Source: Primulina eburnea
Lineage: Eukaryota > Streptophyta > Magnoliopsida > Lamiales > Gesneriaceae
NCBI RefSeq assembly: GCF_022965805.1
Contig: NC_133115.1
Coordinates: forward strand, 29,317,321-29,381,320
Direction of reading: 5' to 3'
DNA length: 64,000 bases
Shown here: piece by piece, positions 32,236 through 49,770 of the stretch
How positions within the stretch are numbered: position 1 is the stretch's first letter
How the letters are laid out: each line of letters opens with the position of its first letter
Notes under the pieces: generated by a model
The model's database searches: none
The model's input: the letters and a program-made list of their open reading frames with translations, nothing else
Told to the model about the DNA's origin: nothing
Translations under genes and position numbers: made by a program

Positions 32236-34055
32236 TATAATTAAGGGAAAATTTGGTCAAAAATATTTTGGTGTCCTTCTAATATGATCAAGTATTATAA
32301 TTAGTATAGAAGTATACATAGTATAGATGATAATGAAGGGATACAAAATTTATTCAGGGGTCTTCCGAAAAATCATTATCTTATCATCAAATGATCGAAA
32401 TTATTAATTTACCAAACTACTAAAATCCTGAATGAGATAAAAAAATCCTGAATGAGATAAAAATATTATTTTAAAGAAGTTATTATTAATAATACCAAAT
32501 ATTAATTTATAGAGAATTTATTATAGTATATTTGTTAAAACTTTGATTATAATCAATTACTTAACAGAAACAATAGTAAATATTTGAAAAGAAAATACCC
32601 CTAAATATTTGGCAATATCGTTTTCCCTAATTTCTTTTTATTTTAAAAAATTTATATAACGTATCTTGAAGATTAGGCTCTCCATAATGCAATATGTATT
32701 AGACCCTTGACCATTCATCGTCGCCTATTGTTCTCCTTCCATCGATGGCCCCTCATAAGAACACAAAAGTTCCTTTCGTTTGGATTTAAATCAAGAATTG
32801 AAGAATAAGAAAGCAGTGGTGGCGGCTGCAATAGGCCGCAGCAAAGGATCCAGATATGCTAGTTGAATCCATAGTAGCAATTGTCGGATTACGAGACGTT
32901 GAATCCTTTGCTGCTTCTGTTGCCGGTCACCACTTCCTGTTTTCTTCCTATATATATATATATATATACATGCGAGAATGAATCAAGAAACAGGTACTGC
33001 GAATTCTTGTAAATTTTCTTTAACTTAGATGTAGAAATAATTTCATTGTTCCTGTTTGTTTTGTGGCAAGATTGTTTCTCGTACATGTTCTTGCAAGATA
33101 GTCACTTCTAGCTAGCTTTCATGAGGCGCACTCAATTTATATGTGTTTTTATTTTGTGTTTATATATTTGAACCATTAGAGAACTGTCCTCTGTATAATG
33201 AGACATATCATGTTGGTTTAAATTCTTGAATTTAGTTTTTTTTTTTTTTTTACGAACAAAAACTTTGAAAATCGTCGTCTCTTATACGTTGAAATTGTTC
33301 GCAAGTTCTTGAAACTTTTCTTGCAAAAGTGTGTGTGTGTGTGTGTATAAAAGAAAAATCTATTTATACTGATTTCAACGAATAAAGAATCAACGTTTCT
33401 TGTGGAAGAATAAGAAATCAATAGTGGGGGAAGCTCGAGCAGCATCAGTGGGCGCAGCTGATTAAGGAATGTTGAATCCACGAGCCGCCTCTACTTCCTG
33501 TTTTCTTCTATATATGCAAAGACTGAGTGGTCTCAGTTCAAGCAACGAACAAGAACCGACGGTATCATAAATCTTGTTATCCTATTTTTCTCTGGATGTA
33601 AAATTTTCATGATTCTTGTTCTAGTTTGAATATTGAATCTGCATGTTATTTTTTCTGAGAATGCAATTTTGATTTGATCATATGACACCTTTCAGGCCTG
33701 TTTCATATATTTATGTGTAAGATTAAATTCAAGAAAGTATAGAGATAAGAACATTTGTGATTATCTGATTCCTAAATAAAGGCATTGTTTATTTGTTTTA
33801 CTAAAAAGAAAATAAGCAGAAGCATATGTCGGTTCGATTAATCTTGAATTTAATTAGTTGGTTTTTATAAATAAAAGCTTCCAAAAATCGTTTCTTATGG
33901 AGGATCAATGTCTATACATGTAATGGTGAAATGCTATAATTTAAATCGGTCCTATGAATACAAAATTATTTAATTTATAGAAGTAGGTTTTTGTGTGACT
34001 TTCTTGAGACGGGTCGACTTGGTCCATATTTTGAATAAAAAGTTATACTTTTGGT
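32053..34055 (+). repeat. Direct repeat, second copy
   Basis: Same orientation as 15866-17858, almost identical, ending before the point where element B sits in the first copy. It includes blocks beta (about 32690-33125) and alpha (about 33310-33545). Confidence 0.85.
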
Positions 34056-36537
34056 TTAAGAAATAGTCTATGTGGACGTCAAGTGTGCATGAAAATTGTA
34101 AAATTGATCTTGAACTAACAGAAATTGTTTATTGGCACCGAAAATACATATGGCATGATAATTGATGATAACTAGTCTACCTGGACGATAATTGATAATA
34201 ATAAAAATAATAATAAATTAACGAAAATAAATAAATAATAATTAAAATTTTAAGATATCAAAAACAAGCAAAAGCAAGACACCAAACTTGTCGATTTTGT
34301 AAAATCGAAGGTTCGTCGTTTTACAAAAAGTTATAACTCGTGATACCGGTTTCACTTTAATCTTTTAAATCGTAAATCACCTCAAACATCATGTGTTGAT
34401 TGTTCTCCACAGCATGGACATTTGTTGAATCAAACAATCTTCTTTCAAATAATTGAACTTCTTATAATAAATAAGAATCGAACTCGTGATCTTGACTCTG
34501 ATACCATTTATAAGATTAAATGCTTACAACTTTAATAAAATATATAGCTGGTGATAAAAATATAACTCTAATATTTCAAACCGTATCATAGCTCAAATAT
34601 CACGTTTTGATTGTTCTATCGAGCAGAGATAATTATTACATACAACTAATGTTCCACCATAGACAAAGGTGATGGCATGTTTACGACCCAACAAACATTT
34701 GCCAAAATTTGAGCTTCATCGAGTCGTTATTGAATATGTGTGACAAAGATTTAAAGGTACACAGGTCGGGTCATGCACGAGTTCGGAATGGAGTAAAATT
34801 TTCTCGAGGTATAGGGGTAGGAAATGAATAGGGATGTCAATGGAACGAGTTAGGCTACTCGTAGGACTTGTCTCGCCAAGAAAAATAATGGACCTGTCCT
34901 CGACCCATACCCGTCCTTATCCAAACCTTACTGTTCCAATCCGGGTGGGATCTACAAACTCGTTAAACATTAAACATATTTTTTATTCTAGCAAATACAT
35001 AATAAATCTAAAATTTATAAATTCATCAAAATCACATCCAAACCATAAATATTTTTAATAATTACAAGTTAGCAACAGGGACGGTAATACCGTGAATTAA
35101 AATTATGGATTAGAACATTTATTATTTCATACTAGCACCCCTTCGCGCGCTATGCGAGCATATATATTGAATATTTTTTAAATGTAAAATAATGTTTGTG
35201 TGAAATATTTATATATTATATTAAAATAAATTAAAAAAACATTATGATAATACTTTCACAAAAATTCATATGAGACCGTCTCATTGGTCAGTTTGGTGAA
35301 ACGGTTCTCTGACATAACCTGATTTATTTTTATGTCTAAAATATTATTTTTCACTGTAAAACTATCATTTTTATGTCAGTTATATTATGAATAAATATTG
35401 TGTAATATATGATGATTATGAATTCATTAATAAAATAAAAAATATTATTTTTCTGCTGTGAAAATATCAATTTTTGTTAATTATGTTGTGAAGATATAAT
35501 TTTTACATTAAAATTCTTATGAAAATGTCATCAATTTTTAATTTTTTTTTTTTTTTTTTTGAAACATCAATGTGTGTAAAGAAGAATTAAGCACTTTCTA
35601 AATTGTCTCCCATGTGCTAATTATAAATATCATAAGTGGAAAAGTAATTAAAAAAAAAAAACCAAAAAGTAATTATTAACTTAATAGGATAAAGTTGGGT
35701 TAATATTTATTTTGGTCCCTCTTCTTTATCTTTCTCTCGAAAATCGCCCTTCTGTTTTTCGGACCAGCAAACTAGTCCCTAATGTTTTGTAATGTTATCC
35801 ATCTGGTCCTTCACGTCATCTCCCCATTTGAAATTAGCGGAGATAACCCAATTCCTCTTAAATCGTCTGATACATTATCTCATTCATATTACTCTCAATA
35901 AAAACAACATATATTTTATTTTGCATTAAAAATATAATATAAAACAACAAAAAAACATTCACATTAATTCGATTGCTAAAAAAAGTAAATTACTATCGTA
36001 AAAATCCGATCATTACACAATATAAAAATATCCGCAATCTACGTTCTCCGATTCGGTTCGGTTCGATTCGATTCGGTTAGACGGGTTTTCGATTTTGGGG
36101 GAAATGGTGAAACAAATTTTATATCATACGATTTCAAATTATATGAGTCTGCTCATTAACAAGGAGTGAGCGAAACGGGTAACCTTACGACAAATTAGGA
36201 ATTAATTTGGCTGTCGAAAACAAAAAGTGATGATTTTAGAAAAAATGACAAACAAGAAGGACCAAATGAGAAGTAACCATGATAAAGTTAAACAGATGAT
36301 TCAAAAACTACGTAGGCTGAATAGGTCATGATTGTTAGATTGTACATTGGAATTGAATAAGGCATGAATAAAACAAGCTTCGAAATTAAATTAGAATGGA
36401 AATGGAATGATAGGTCTATTACATTCCAATTTCCAATAATTGATACCGAAAAAATGAAGAAAAAAAAAGTTAAATGAAATTATTTTTAATAATTAAATAT
36501 TTTTTAACTAAAAATTCAAAATAATAGCTATTCGACG
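34056..36537. other. Intergenic, TE relics, no gene seen
   Basis: AT-rich. CTCTGATACCATTTA at 34498-34512 resembles a fossil tRNA-iMet PBS. 34826-35000 begins TAGGGATGTCAATGG and holds CCGTCC/GGGTGGG blocks like small hAT relics. 35264-35400 is a degenerate MITE of the 182-bp family. A poly-T run lies at 35543-35563. Confidence 0.4.
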
Positions 36538-36561
36538 ATTATTATTATTATTATTATTATT

Positions 36562-36597
<36 letters not shown>
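36538..36597. repeat. Compound (ATT)n-(GTT)n microsatellite
   Basis: About nine ATT units switch directly to about ten GTT units. Confidence 0.9.
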
Positions 36598-36619
36598 ACA
36601 TAAATTTAGATTAGATATA

Positions 36620-37242
36620 GGCAAAAACTTGTGTGAAACGGTCTCACAAGTCGTGTGCGATGAATATCTTATTTAAGTCATACATGAAAAAGTATTATTT
36701 TTTATGTTAAGGCACTGTTTGGTTCGTGTGATAGTATAAGTAAATTATATAAAATAAGAGTTATTATAAATAAAAAGTAAGGATAAACAACACATTACGA
36801 TAAATTATATGATGTTTGACATGCTTTTAACTTACTTGATTATTTTTGTTAATTATTTACTAAAATGCCCTCATCATATATTAATCAGTAATATATTCAT
36901 AAAATGATTGAATAAATAAATAAAATTTCTAGAATTTTTTGATTTAAAAGAAAATTTAAATTAATCAAACATCATCCCTTCTCTCCCAAAAGATTATATA
37001 AAACCACCAACAAGAAGATAATAATGCATACAGTGCGGGTCGAGTGCAGACTGAACGTGCCTATAACAATTTTAATCATGCACACCAAACACACGATGAT
37101 AAGTGAAGGATTAAAAATCAATCATCCTTTATCATGAGCACCAAACAATGCCTAAGAGTATAATTTTTTATTGTGAATATCGATAAAGTTGACATGTTTC
37201 ACATATAAAGATTCGTGAGACTATCTCACAAAAGACCTACTT
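36620..37242. mobile_element. 182-bp-family MITE carrying a nested element
   Basis: GGCAAAAACTTGTGTGAAAC start and GACCTACTT end, flanked by TTAGATATA (36611-36619) and TTAGATAAA (37243-37251), an 8/9 match. Without the nested 443-bp element and its 3-bp duplication it is about 177 bp. Confidence 0.85.
36711..37153. mobile_element. PIF/Harbinger-like (Tourist-type) MITE nested in another MITE
   Basis: 443 bp with imperfect inverted ends GGCACTGTTTGG / CCAAACAATGCC, flanked by TAA at 36708-36710 and 37154-37156. A TAA/TTA 3-bp duplication and GG..CC ends fit PIF/Harbinger. No transposase is present. Confidence 0.85.
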
Positions 37243-37542
37243 TTAGATAAAAGAATATTGCAATATCATATACCCCTATAAAAACAAAGGCCGAAAGATA
37301 TAGATATCTAAAATTACAAAATGTCAAACATATACAACTAAATTTTAACATATTTGGGTTTGGTTCATTATTGACCGACAAATTTTGAATTATGAATCGA
37401 AAGGGATGACATGCCCACGCATATAAAGTCGGGTCCAAGAACGATACTAAAATATCCGTATTCCGCTTGCTCCGCCTTACATCCTCGATCACAGTTACTG
37501 ACTTTTGAGAGTGATCGGTCCGATTATTCTTGCGTCGGGGAG

Positions 37543-40496
<2,954 letters not shown>

Positions 40497-40682
40497 GTTT
40501 TCGACAGTGTCTGCAAGAGTTTTTGTTTATTTTAATATGATTCTTCTTGAGATTATTTCGAAGTGGCGAGAAACAAAAGGAAGAAGTGTTTGAAAATAAA
40601 AGTTTAAAGCTATTGTAAGCTAAAATTCGAGTGTTTGGAGAAAAATTGTTTCCAAACTTATTTCTTAATAAAATAACAATAA

Positions 40683-40864
40683 GGTAAAAACTTGTGTGAG
40701 ACGGTCTCACGGGTTATATTTGTGAGACGGATCTCTTATTTGGGTCATTCATGAAAAAGTATTGCTTTTTATGCTAAAAGTATTACTTTTTATTGTGAAT
40801 ATGGGTAGAGTTGACCCGTCTCACGGATTAAGATCCGTGAGACGGTCTCACATGAGACCTATTC
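40683..40864. mobile_element. 182-bp-family MITE, exact copy with 9-bp duplication
   Basis: 182 bp, flanked by TAACAATAA at 40674-40682 and 40865-40873. Both ends carry GTGAGACGGTCTCAC. It is one of the clean copies that define the family. Confidence 0.93.
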
Positions 40865-40873
40865 TAACAATAA

Positions 40874-42213
40874 TATCCTTAATCTATACATCATGTATCT
40901 TATTTTTGGTACACAGACCATGACATTGTATTTATATAATTATTGTTATTATTCCATTTTGAATATTTTGTATCAAAATTATTTTTCTTTTATAATATGA
41001 ATGCTTATTTAGAAAAAAACAAATTAAAAAATTTGCATAAATGAACAAAAGTATGGAGAAAAAAAATTTCAGGAAATGCAATATATATATAAAAAAACAA
41101 CTTTTAAAAACTAATATATAAATAAAATTTGGTATTTAACAAAATCTCCAAAAATATTTTAAAAAAGTAAGGAAAATTGTGGAATAAGATTGATTTTTTA
41201 AGGATACAGATGTGAAATTGACATTTTAAATTATTAACAAAAAAAAAAAAACAGAATCGGAAAAAAAAGAACATATGAATTTTGCTTCTTGCTTTTGACT
41301 AAAAATGATATAAGTTGAAGTAGAATCTGACATTCACAAACAAGATCTCAAAGCACTTCATCTAACTAGAACATAAGAATTACTTCATAGAAATTCCTCC
41401 AAACACTCCATAATCTATTAAGCTTTCTAGCTTGATAAAATCGAAAAATTGTTAAAGCATTTATTTTAATTATTAAGAGAAATTATTAAGCGAAGTTGGT
41501 TGCCTTCTTCCTTTCTTTCTTTCTATTTTTTTTGTCAGAAATTCATATTATTGTAAATAATTTTTTTTTTATTTTGGTTGCCTTCTTTGAGTTACGCATT
41601 GAAGGAATTGTTACTGTACTGTATATAACCTTATAAATACTACAAGATTATGTTTTCATATAGATATTTGGATTTGTGGGATTGATATCTCATAGCTCCT
41701 TGGCTCATCCCAGTCAAGGTAGAAGGCTCATTACAGGTCTATGTATTCTCCTATAAATACGATGTCTGAGTGTTTAATCATTCATTCAATATATTATTTT
41801 TCAGCAGCACCCCTTAGTTCCTCCCTCCTTATATCCTCAGTCTCTGACTTGAACGTCTACGTCGGGACACCTTCCCGGCTCCGTTCTAACGATCTTATTC
41901 GTGATTTCAGGCTCATGACAAATTCGAAGTCTGCGTCTGGACTAAGTCGAACCCAAAATTTTCAATGAATATCAGATATGATTTCACGATATGAAATCCG
42001 TAAAATTTATTAATATAAATTTTTTTAAAAAAAAAATTGAGACATTGTTTGATCCACACATGCGAGGGCCCATCAGTCCAACTGTTCCAGTTATTTGTTT
42101 CTATAACTAAATATTAAAATGGGTGTCGGTGCACAAGCAAAACTAAAAAAATTATTTTAAAAAAAAAAAAACTATAATAATAATAACAATAAAAACAATT
42201 TCACATATTCTAT
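40874..42213. other. Intergenic, with probable LTR fragment
   Basis: Mostly AT-rich. 41735-41905 has CTCCTATAAATACGATG, then TCTCTGACTTGAACGTC and a GATCTTATTCGTGATTTCAG stretch, the style of the R-U5 part of a Ty3-type LTR. No boundaries found. No gene seen. Confidence 0.35.
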
Positions 42214-42485
42214 GTAACAGATTTAGTTTTGTTTAACTCCTCGCTAAATCTCTCATTAAGACCTTACGAATCAATTCTTTTTATATACATTAAAAAATTA
42301 TTCTGTCAGACAATCTCACGAGAGCTTTGTGTCGATCTAGTTCATTAACTTTCGTGTTTGTTTCACTATTAATGAGTTAAATTAGTAACTATATAAATAA
42401 CAAATTCGACCATATATATATAGAAAGAATCGATCTGTCTCACGAGAGATCTAATCTAGGAGTTAAACAAAACTAAATCTGTTAC
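42214..42485. mobile_element. Short inverted-repeat element near RABA2 promoter
   Basis: A perfect 27-bp inverted repeat (42214-42240 and 42459-42485, starting GTAACAGATTTAG) encloses 218 bp. No target duplication is seen. Probably a MITE. It ends about 325 bases before the RABA2 ATG. Confidence 0.6.
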
Positions 42486-42523
42486 GATACGTTTCTGTAT
42501 GTGTCATACAGAGAGTCGTTTAG

Positions 42524-45167
<2,644 letters not shown>

Positions 45168-45640
45168 TACATATTTTTCTCTTTATCGTCTTTCGTTTTC
45201 CAAATATCTATTTGAGTCTTATAGTCTTGCACGTTTGCCAGTTTCTTGATTATTTTATTTGCCAAGGCTTCTTGTGAATCTGTACTCGGATGAGATATTC
45301 TTTACAGTGACGCAGCGTTTACTATTTTGCATTTTGATCACAAAGATTGATTCGGGTTTACTTTATGCTACACAATTGTGCCCGACACAACAGAACTTTG
45401 ACTTGTGAGCCATTTGCATACACGTCTATGGCAACAAAATTGTATTGAAAACTATACAATTTGTAGTCATCGGGTGATCCTATGACTCGAAAACTTCATT
45501 CTGGATGAGCCACCAAGCTGTCTCTCACTTGACGGTGAGTGTTTCACACTGCGGAACAATCTTGTCAATGGGGTTATTGAATAATCCGCGAGGTATTGAC
45601 GAAGCTCCCAAAGACTCGAGTCTCAAGAAAATATTATATC
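45168..45640 (+). other. RABA2 3' flank
   Basis: Contains the 3' UTR and ends at element C. No separate gene seen. The last five bases (ATATC, 45636-45640) are element C's target duplication. Confidence 0.6.
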
Positions 45641-45909
45641 TGTTGTGAAAAAGTAAAAATTTATGGTAAAAAGTAAAAATCTCAAACTCTCAAAATTTTT
45701 CAAATTACACACTTTATAATATTTTTCTCTCTACTCAATTGTGATTTTCTTCACAAATGAGAGATATATTTATAGGAAATCTTTACAAATAATCCAAAAA
45801 TAAAATACATCATTACCTACATCATCACACACTAATTTTCAATATTTACAACTCTTATTTTCAACATTCAAATATTCAATACACACATTTTAAATATTAT
45901 TTTTCAACA
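45641..45909 (-). repeat. 3' LTR of element C
   Basis: 269 bp, TGTTGTGAAAAAG to TTTTCAACA as read on +. Close match to 55372-55655. Confidence 0.93.
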
Positions 45910-45919
45910 CTCCCCCTTG
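45910..45919 (-). other. Polypurine tract of element C
   Basis: CAAGGGGGAG on the - strand, adjoining the 3' LTR. A second AGGGGGAG lies at 46041-46048. Confidence 0.85.
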
Positions 45920-46149
45920 TGATGATGATCATAATGATTGTCTTCATTACGTGTTTTTATACTGCCTCGTTAAAAACCTTACTAGGAAAACCCATTGAGA
46001 TAAAAACCATAGTAAGGGAAAAAGAGTGCATTCACGTAAACTCCCCCTCATGTTGACACGAACAATTCTTCACAAATTTCCTAGATTGTGCCTCCCAATA
46101 TTATATATATGTTTTTGAATATTGACGTAGGAAGTGCCTTTGTGAAGAG

Positions 46150-47720
46150 ATCTTATGAGTTTTCACTTGATTGAATGTGACGAACATCAATACAATTATT
46201 CTTTTCAAGCTCCTTGGTGAATGCGAAGAACTTAGGAGGAATATGTTTAGTTCTGTCGCTTTTTATGTATCCTTCTTTCATTTGAGCAACACATGCAGCA
46301 TTATCTTCATATAGTATCACATGCTTCTCGTCGAATGATAATCCGCATGAGATTTGGATATGTTGGGTCATTGATTTTAACCACACACATTCACGGCTTA
46401 CTTCATGTAATGCAATTATCTCGGCATGATTTGATGAAGTTGTTACGAGCGTTTGTTTCTGTGAACGCCAAGAAATTGCAGTGCCTCCACGAGTAAATAC
46501 ATATCCAGTTTGGGAACGTGTCTTGTGTGGATCAGATAAGTATCCAGCATCGGCATAACCAATTATACTTGGATTAACATCTTTTGAATACAAAAGTCCC
46601 AAGTCTGTCGTTCCTCGTAGATAACGGAATATATGTTTACTTCCGTTCCAGTGTCTCTTTGTTGGATATGTGCTAAATCTTGCCAACAAATTTACGGCAC
46701 AAGATATATCAGGTCTTGTACAATTTGTAAGATACATGAGGGCACCGATAATACTTAGATATGGTACTTCTGGACCAAGAATAGCTTCATCATCTTCACA
46801 TGGACTGAATGGATCCTTTTCTATGTTTAATGATCTAACAACCATTAGAGTACTTAAAAAGATTTGATTTATCCATATTAAAACGTTTAAGGATCTTTTC
46901 TGTATAATTTGTCTGGTGAACAAACATTCCACATTCTTTTTGTTCAATTTGTAAACCCAGACAATACTTGGTTTTTCCAAGATCCTTCATTTCAAATTCT
47001 TCTTTCAAGTATGACACAACTTCTTGAATTTCCTTATTCGTTCCAATGATGTTTAAATCATCAACATATACAGCAATAATTACGCATCTGGATGTTGTTT
47101 TCTTAATGAAAACACAAGGGCATATTGAATTATTTACATATCCCTTTTCATCAAGTGATCACTGAGTCGATTGTACCACATTCGACCGGATTGCTTCAAC
47201 CCATATAATGATCTTTGTAATTTCACAGAATAACATTCTCTTGTTTTGAACTTTGTGCTTCAGGCATCTTAAATCCTTCAGGGATTTTCATATATATATA
47301 TTACTATCAAGTGATCCATATAAGTAAGCTGTAACAACATCCATAAGACGCATTTCTAAATTTTCAGATACCGCCAAGCTAATCAAATACCGAAACGTAA
47401 TTGCATCCATCACGGGAGAATACGTTTCTTCATAATCAATTCCAGGCCTTTGAGAAAAACCTTGTGCAACAAGTCGAGCTTTATATCTTACTATTTCATT
47501 TTTCTCATTTCGCTTTCGAATAAAAACTCATTTGTATCCAACAGGTTTTACACCTTCAGGTGTAAGGACTATAGTTCCAAAAACATTACGTTTATTTAGC
47601 GAATCCAATTCAACCTGGATGGCTTCTTTCCATTTTATCCAATCCTGCCGATTTTTACATTCACCAAAAGATTTTGGTTCATGATCTTCATTATCATTTA
47701 TGATGTCGATTGCCACATTA
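46150..47720 (-). pseudogene. pol: RT-RNase H part of element C pol, broken
   Basis: 46980-46153 encodes the RT tail and RNase H (LTNCTRPDISCAVNLLARF, GYADAGYLSDPHKTRSQTGY, YEDNAACVAQMKEG). A stop after HIQSSENS cuts off the DLFTKALPTS-type end, which is traceable to about 46080. RT with YVDD lies at 47057-47068. A TGA at 47525-47527 replaces the Trp of the GYKWVF motif. Frames shift between 46980 and 47500. Homology is clear but the enzyme cannot be made. Confidence 0.85.
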
Positions 47721-48254
47721 TAAGAAAATATATCATCAATTTCTTCTATATCTTTTCGGTTCCATATTTTTCCAGTATTAATATAATTGAGAGAGATTTC
47801 ATGATTCTCGTCAGTTTGTGGTTCTGACAGAACATTTTCATCATCATGTGTTTCTTCAGGAACACCATTATCTATTTTGTGATTATCATGTGTTTCTTCG
47901 GGAACATCATTTTGTCTTTTGTGATCATCGTGTTTCTCTATGAATTTTCTTTTTCGAGGATTTTTATCCTTGGAGTTTAAAAGACATCATTTTGTCTTTT
48001 GTGATCATCATTTTGTCTTTTGTGATCATCGTGTTTCTCTATGGATTTTTATCTTTTTCGACTGGCCTTCTACGCTTCAGGAGTTTAATGACATCATGAG
48101 TATCTTCAATTTGTTTCTTCGGAATTTCAATTCGAGCAGGGGCATTTGCAGCATGTATATATGATTTAGTTACCCCTTTTGTGTCTGCAAATGCATCTGG
48201 TATTTGATTTTCTATTCTTTGCAAGTGCACAATTTGATGTACATCTTTTTCACA
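47721..48254 (-). other. IN-RT linker of element C with local duplications
   Basis: Reads DAFADTKGVTKSYIHAANAP and then an acidic, His-rich linker on the - strand. TTTTGTCTTTTGTGATCATC recurs about three times between 47908 and 48043, which lengthens the linker and breaks the frame. Confidence 0.6.
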
Positions 48255-49427
48255 TTATTTTGTTCTTGGATCCAGATGTAACAATGATGATACATACCAT
48301 GTAATTTCTTTTTCGGTATGTTTCTGTTCTCCCCCCAACATTGGGAAGATTTCCTCATTAAAATGACAATCAGCAAAACGTGTTGTGAACACGTCGCCTG
48401 TCTGAGGTTCAAGATATCGAATGATTGATGGACTATCATAACCGATATAAATTCCAACATTTCTTTGAGGTCCCATTTTCTTTATTTGCGGTGGTGCAAT
48501 AGGCACATACACCATACATCCAAAAATTCTCAGATGAGAAATGTCTGGTTCTTTACCAAATGCAAGCTGCAATGAGGAGTATTTATGATATGCACTTGGT
48601 CTGATGCGAATTAATGAAGCAGCATGTAAAATTGCATGTCCCCATATAGAAATAGGGAGCTTTGTTTTCATAATCATTGGTCTAGCAATCATTTGCAGAC
48701 GTTTAATCAATGATTCAGCCAATCCATTCTGTGTATGTACATGAGCAACAGGATGCTCAACAATGATTCCCATAGACATACAATAATCATTGAACGTCTG
48801 GGAAGTAAATTCATCATCATTATCAAGTCTAATTTTCTTGATTGTATAATCGGGAAATTGATTCCTCAATTTTATTATTTGAGCAAGTAATCTTGCAAAT
48901 GCAACATTTCGAGTTAACAATAAACATACATGTGACCATCTGCTGGAGGCATCAATCAATACCATAAAGTATCTGAATGGTCCACATGGTGGATAGATTG
49001 GTCCACAAATATCACCCTGAATACGTTCAAGAAACATTGGTGATTCAGTTTGGATTTTGGCTGGTGATGGTCTTATAATAAGTTTTCTAAGAGAACATGC
49101 TTTACATTGAAACTTATTACTCTGAAAGATCTTCTGGTCTTTCAGCGGATGACTATGTGTATTTTCTATAATTCTTCGCATCATTGTTGAACCAGAATGT
49201 CCCAATCGATCATGCCAATTGGTTAATATTGAAGAATTATCAACTACCATGTTTGATTCAATCGGACTTATATGTGTATAATGCAATCCAGTAGGGAGCA
49301 TTGGTAGTTTTTCAATCACATATTTCTTTCCTGATTTATATGTGATAAGACATATATACTTCTCAATCCCTTCATTCATTGTTTGAGTATCATAACCATT
49401 GGAATATATATCATTAAAACTCAACAA
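48255..49427 (-). pseudogene. pol: Integrase part of element C pol
   Basis: 390 codons. Pre-integrase HHCC (WHDRLGHSG .. CKACSLRK), then the core with D in IQGDICGPI, D in IRLDNDDEF (relatives read DNAGEF here) and the E of NGLAESLIKR, then the FGCMVYVP C-terminal part. The TAA at 48255-48257 is a substitution in an otherwise continuous frame that runs on to about 48030. Upstream it is in frame with the protease, but two stops intervene near 49440-49448. Confidence 0.85.
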
Positions 49428-49445
49428 ATTTCTTTTCGATTATGG

Positions 49446-49661
49446 TCAATATAAAGTATCATTGATAAAAAATTTTGTACCATTAGGTAACAAAAATTGT
49501 GCTTTACCACATCCTTTAATCAAGTCTACAGTACCTGATATTGTATTCACCGTTGTTTTTGTTGGTTTTAGTTCCAAGAAATATCTTTTATCTCGGAAGA
49601 TAGTGTGCGTTGTACCACTATCGAGTATGCAAACTTCAGCTTTGCTCATAGCATTTTCCAT
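49446..49661 (-). pseudogene. pol: Protease part of element C
   Basis: 71 codons with CILDSGTTHTIF, the copia aspartic protease active site DSG. It ends at TGA (49446-49448), where relatives continue with a PRSKRNLLSF-type segment; the next codons here still read SKRNLLSFNDIYSNG. Its N-terminal link to gag is separated by the hAT-like element at 49771-50874. Confidence 0.8.
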
Positions 49662-49770
49662 TTTTGAACTTCAAAATAATATGCAATGAAATAAAATTAC
49701 TGGCAATATATATTTAAATATAACACATATCATAATTATACAATAAAACATTACTATATGAATACATGAA

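Noticed and set aside
35133..35165. Helitron-like 3' end (CTAG with a CG-rich hairpin on the - strand)
   Set aside because: The hairpin is weak and no 5' TC end or RepHel sequence was found. A similar CG-rich spot at 59330 is equally unsupported.
8811..36597. CRISPR-like spacing of GTGAGACGGTCTCAC repeats
   Set aside because: The repeats are the ends of dispersed MITEs with irregular spacing in a eukaryotic genome.
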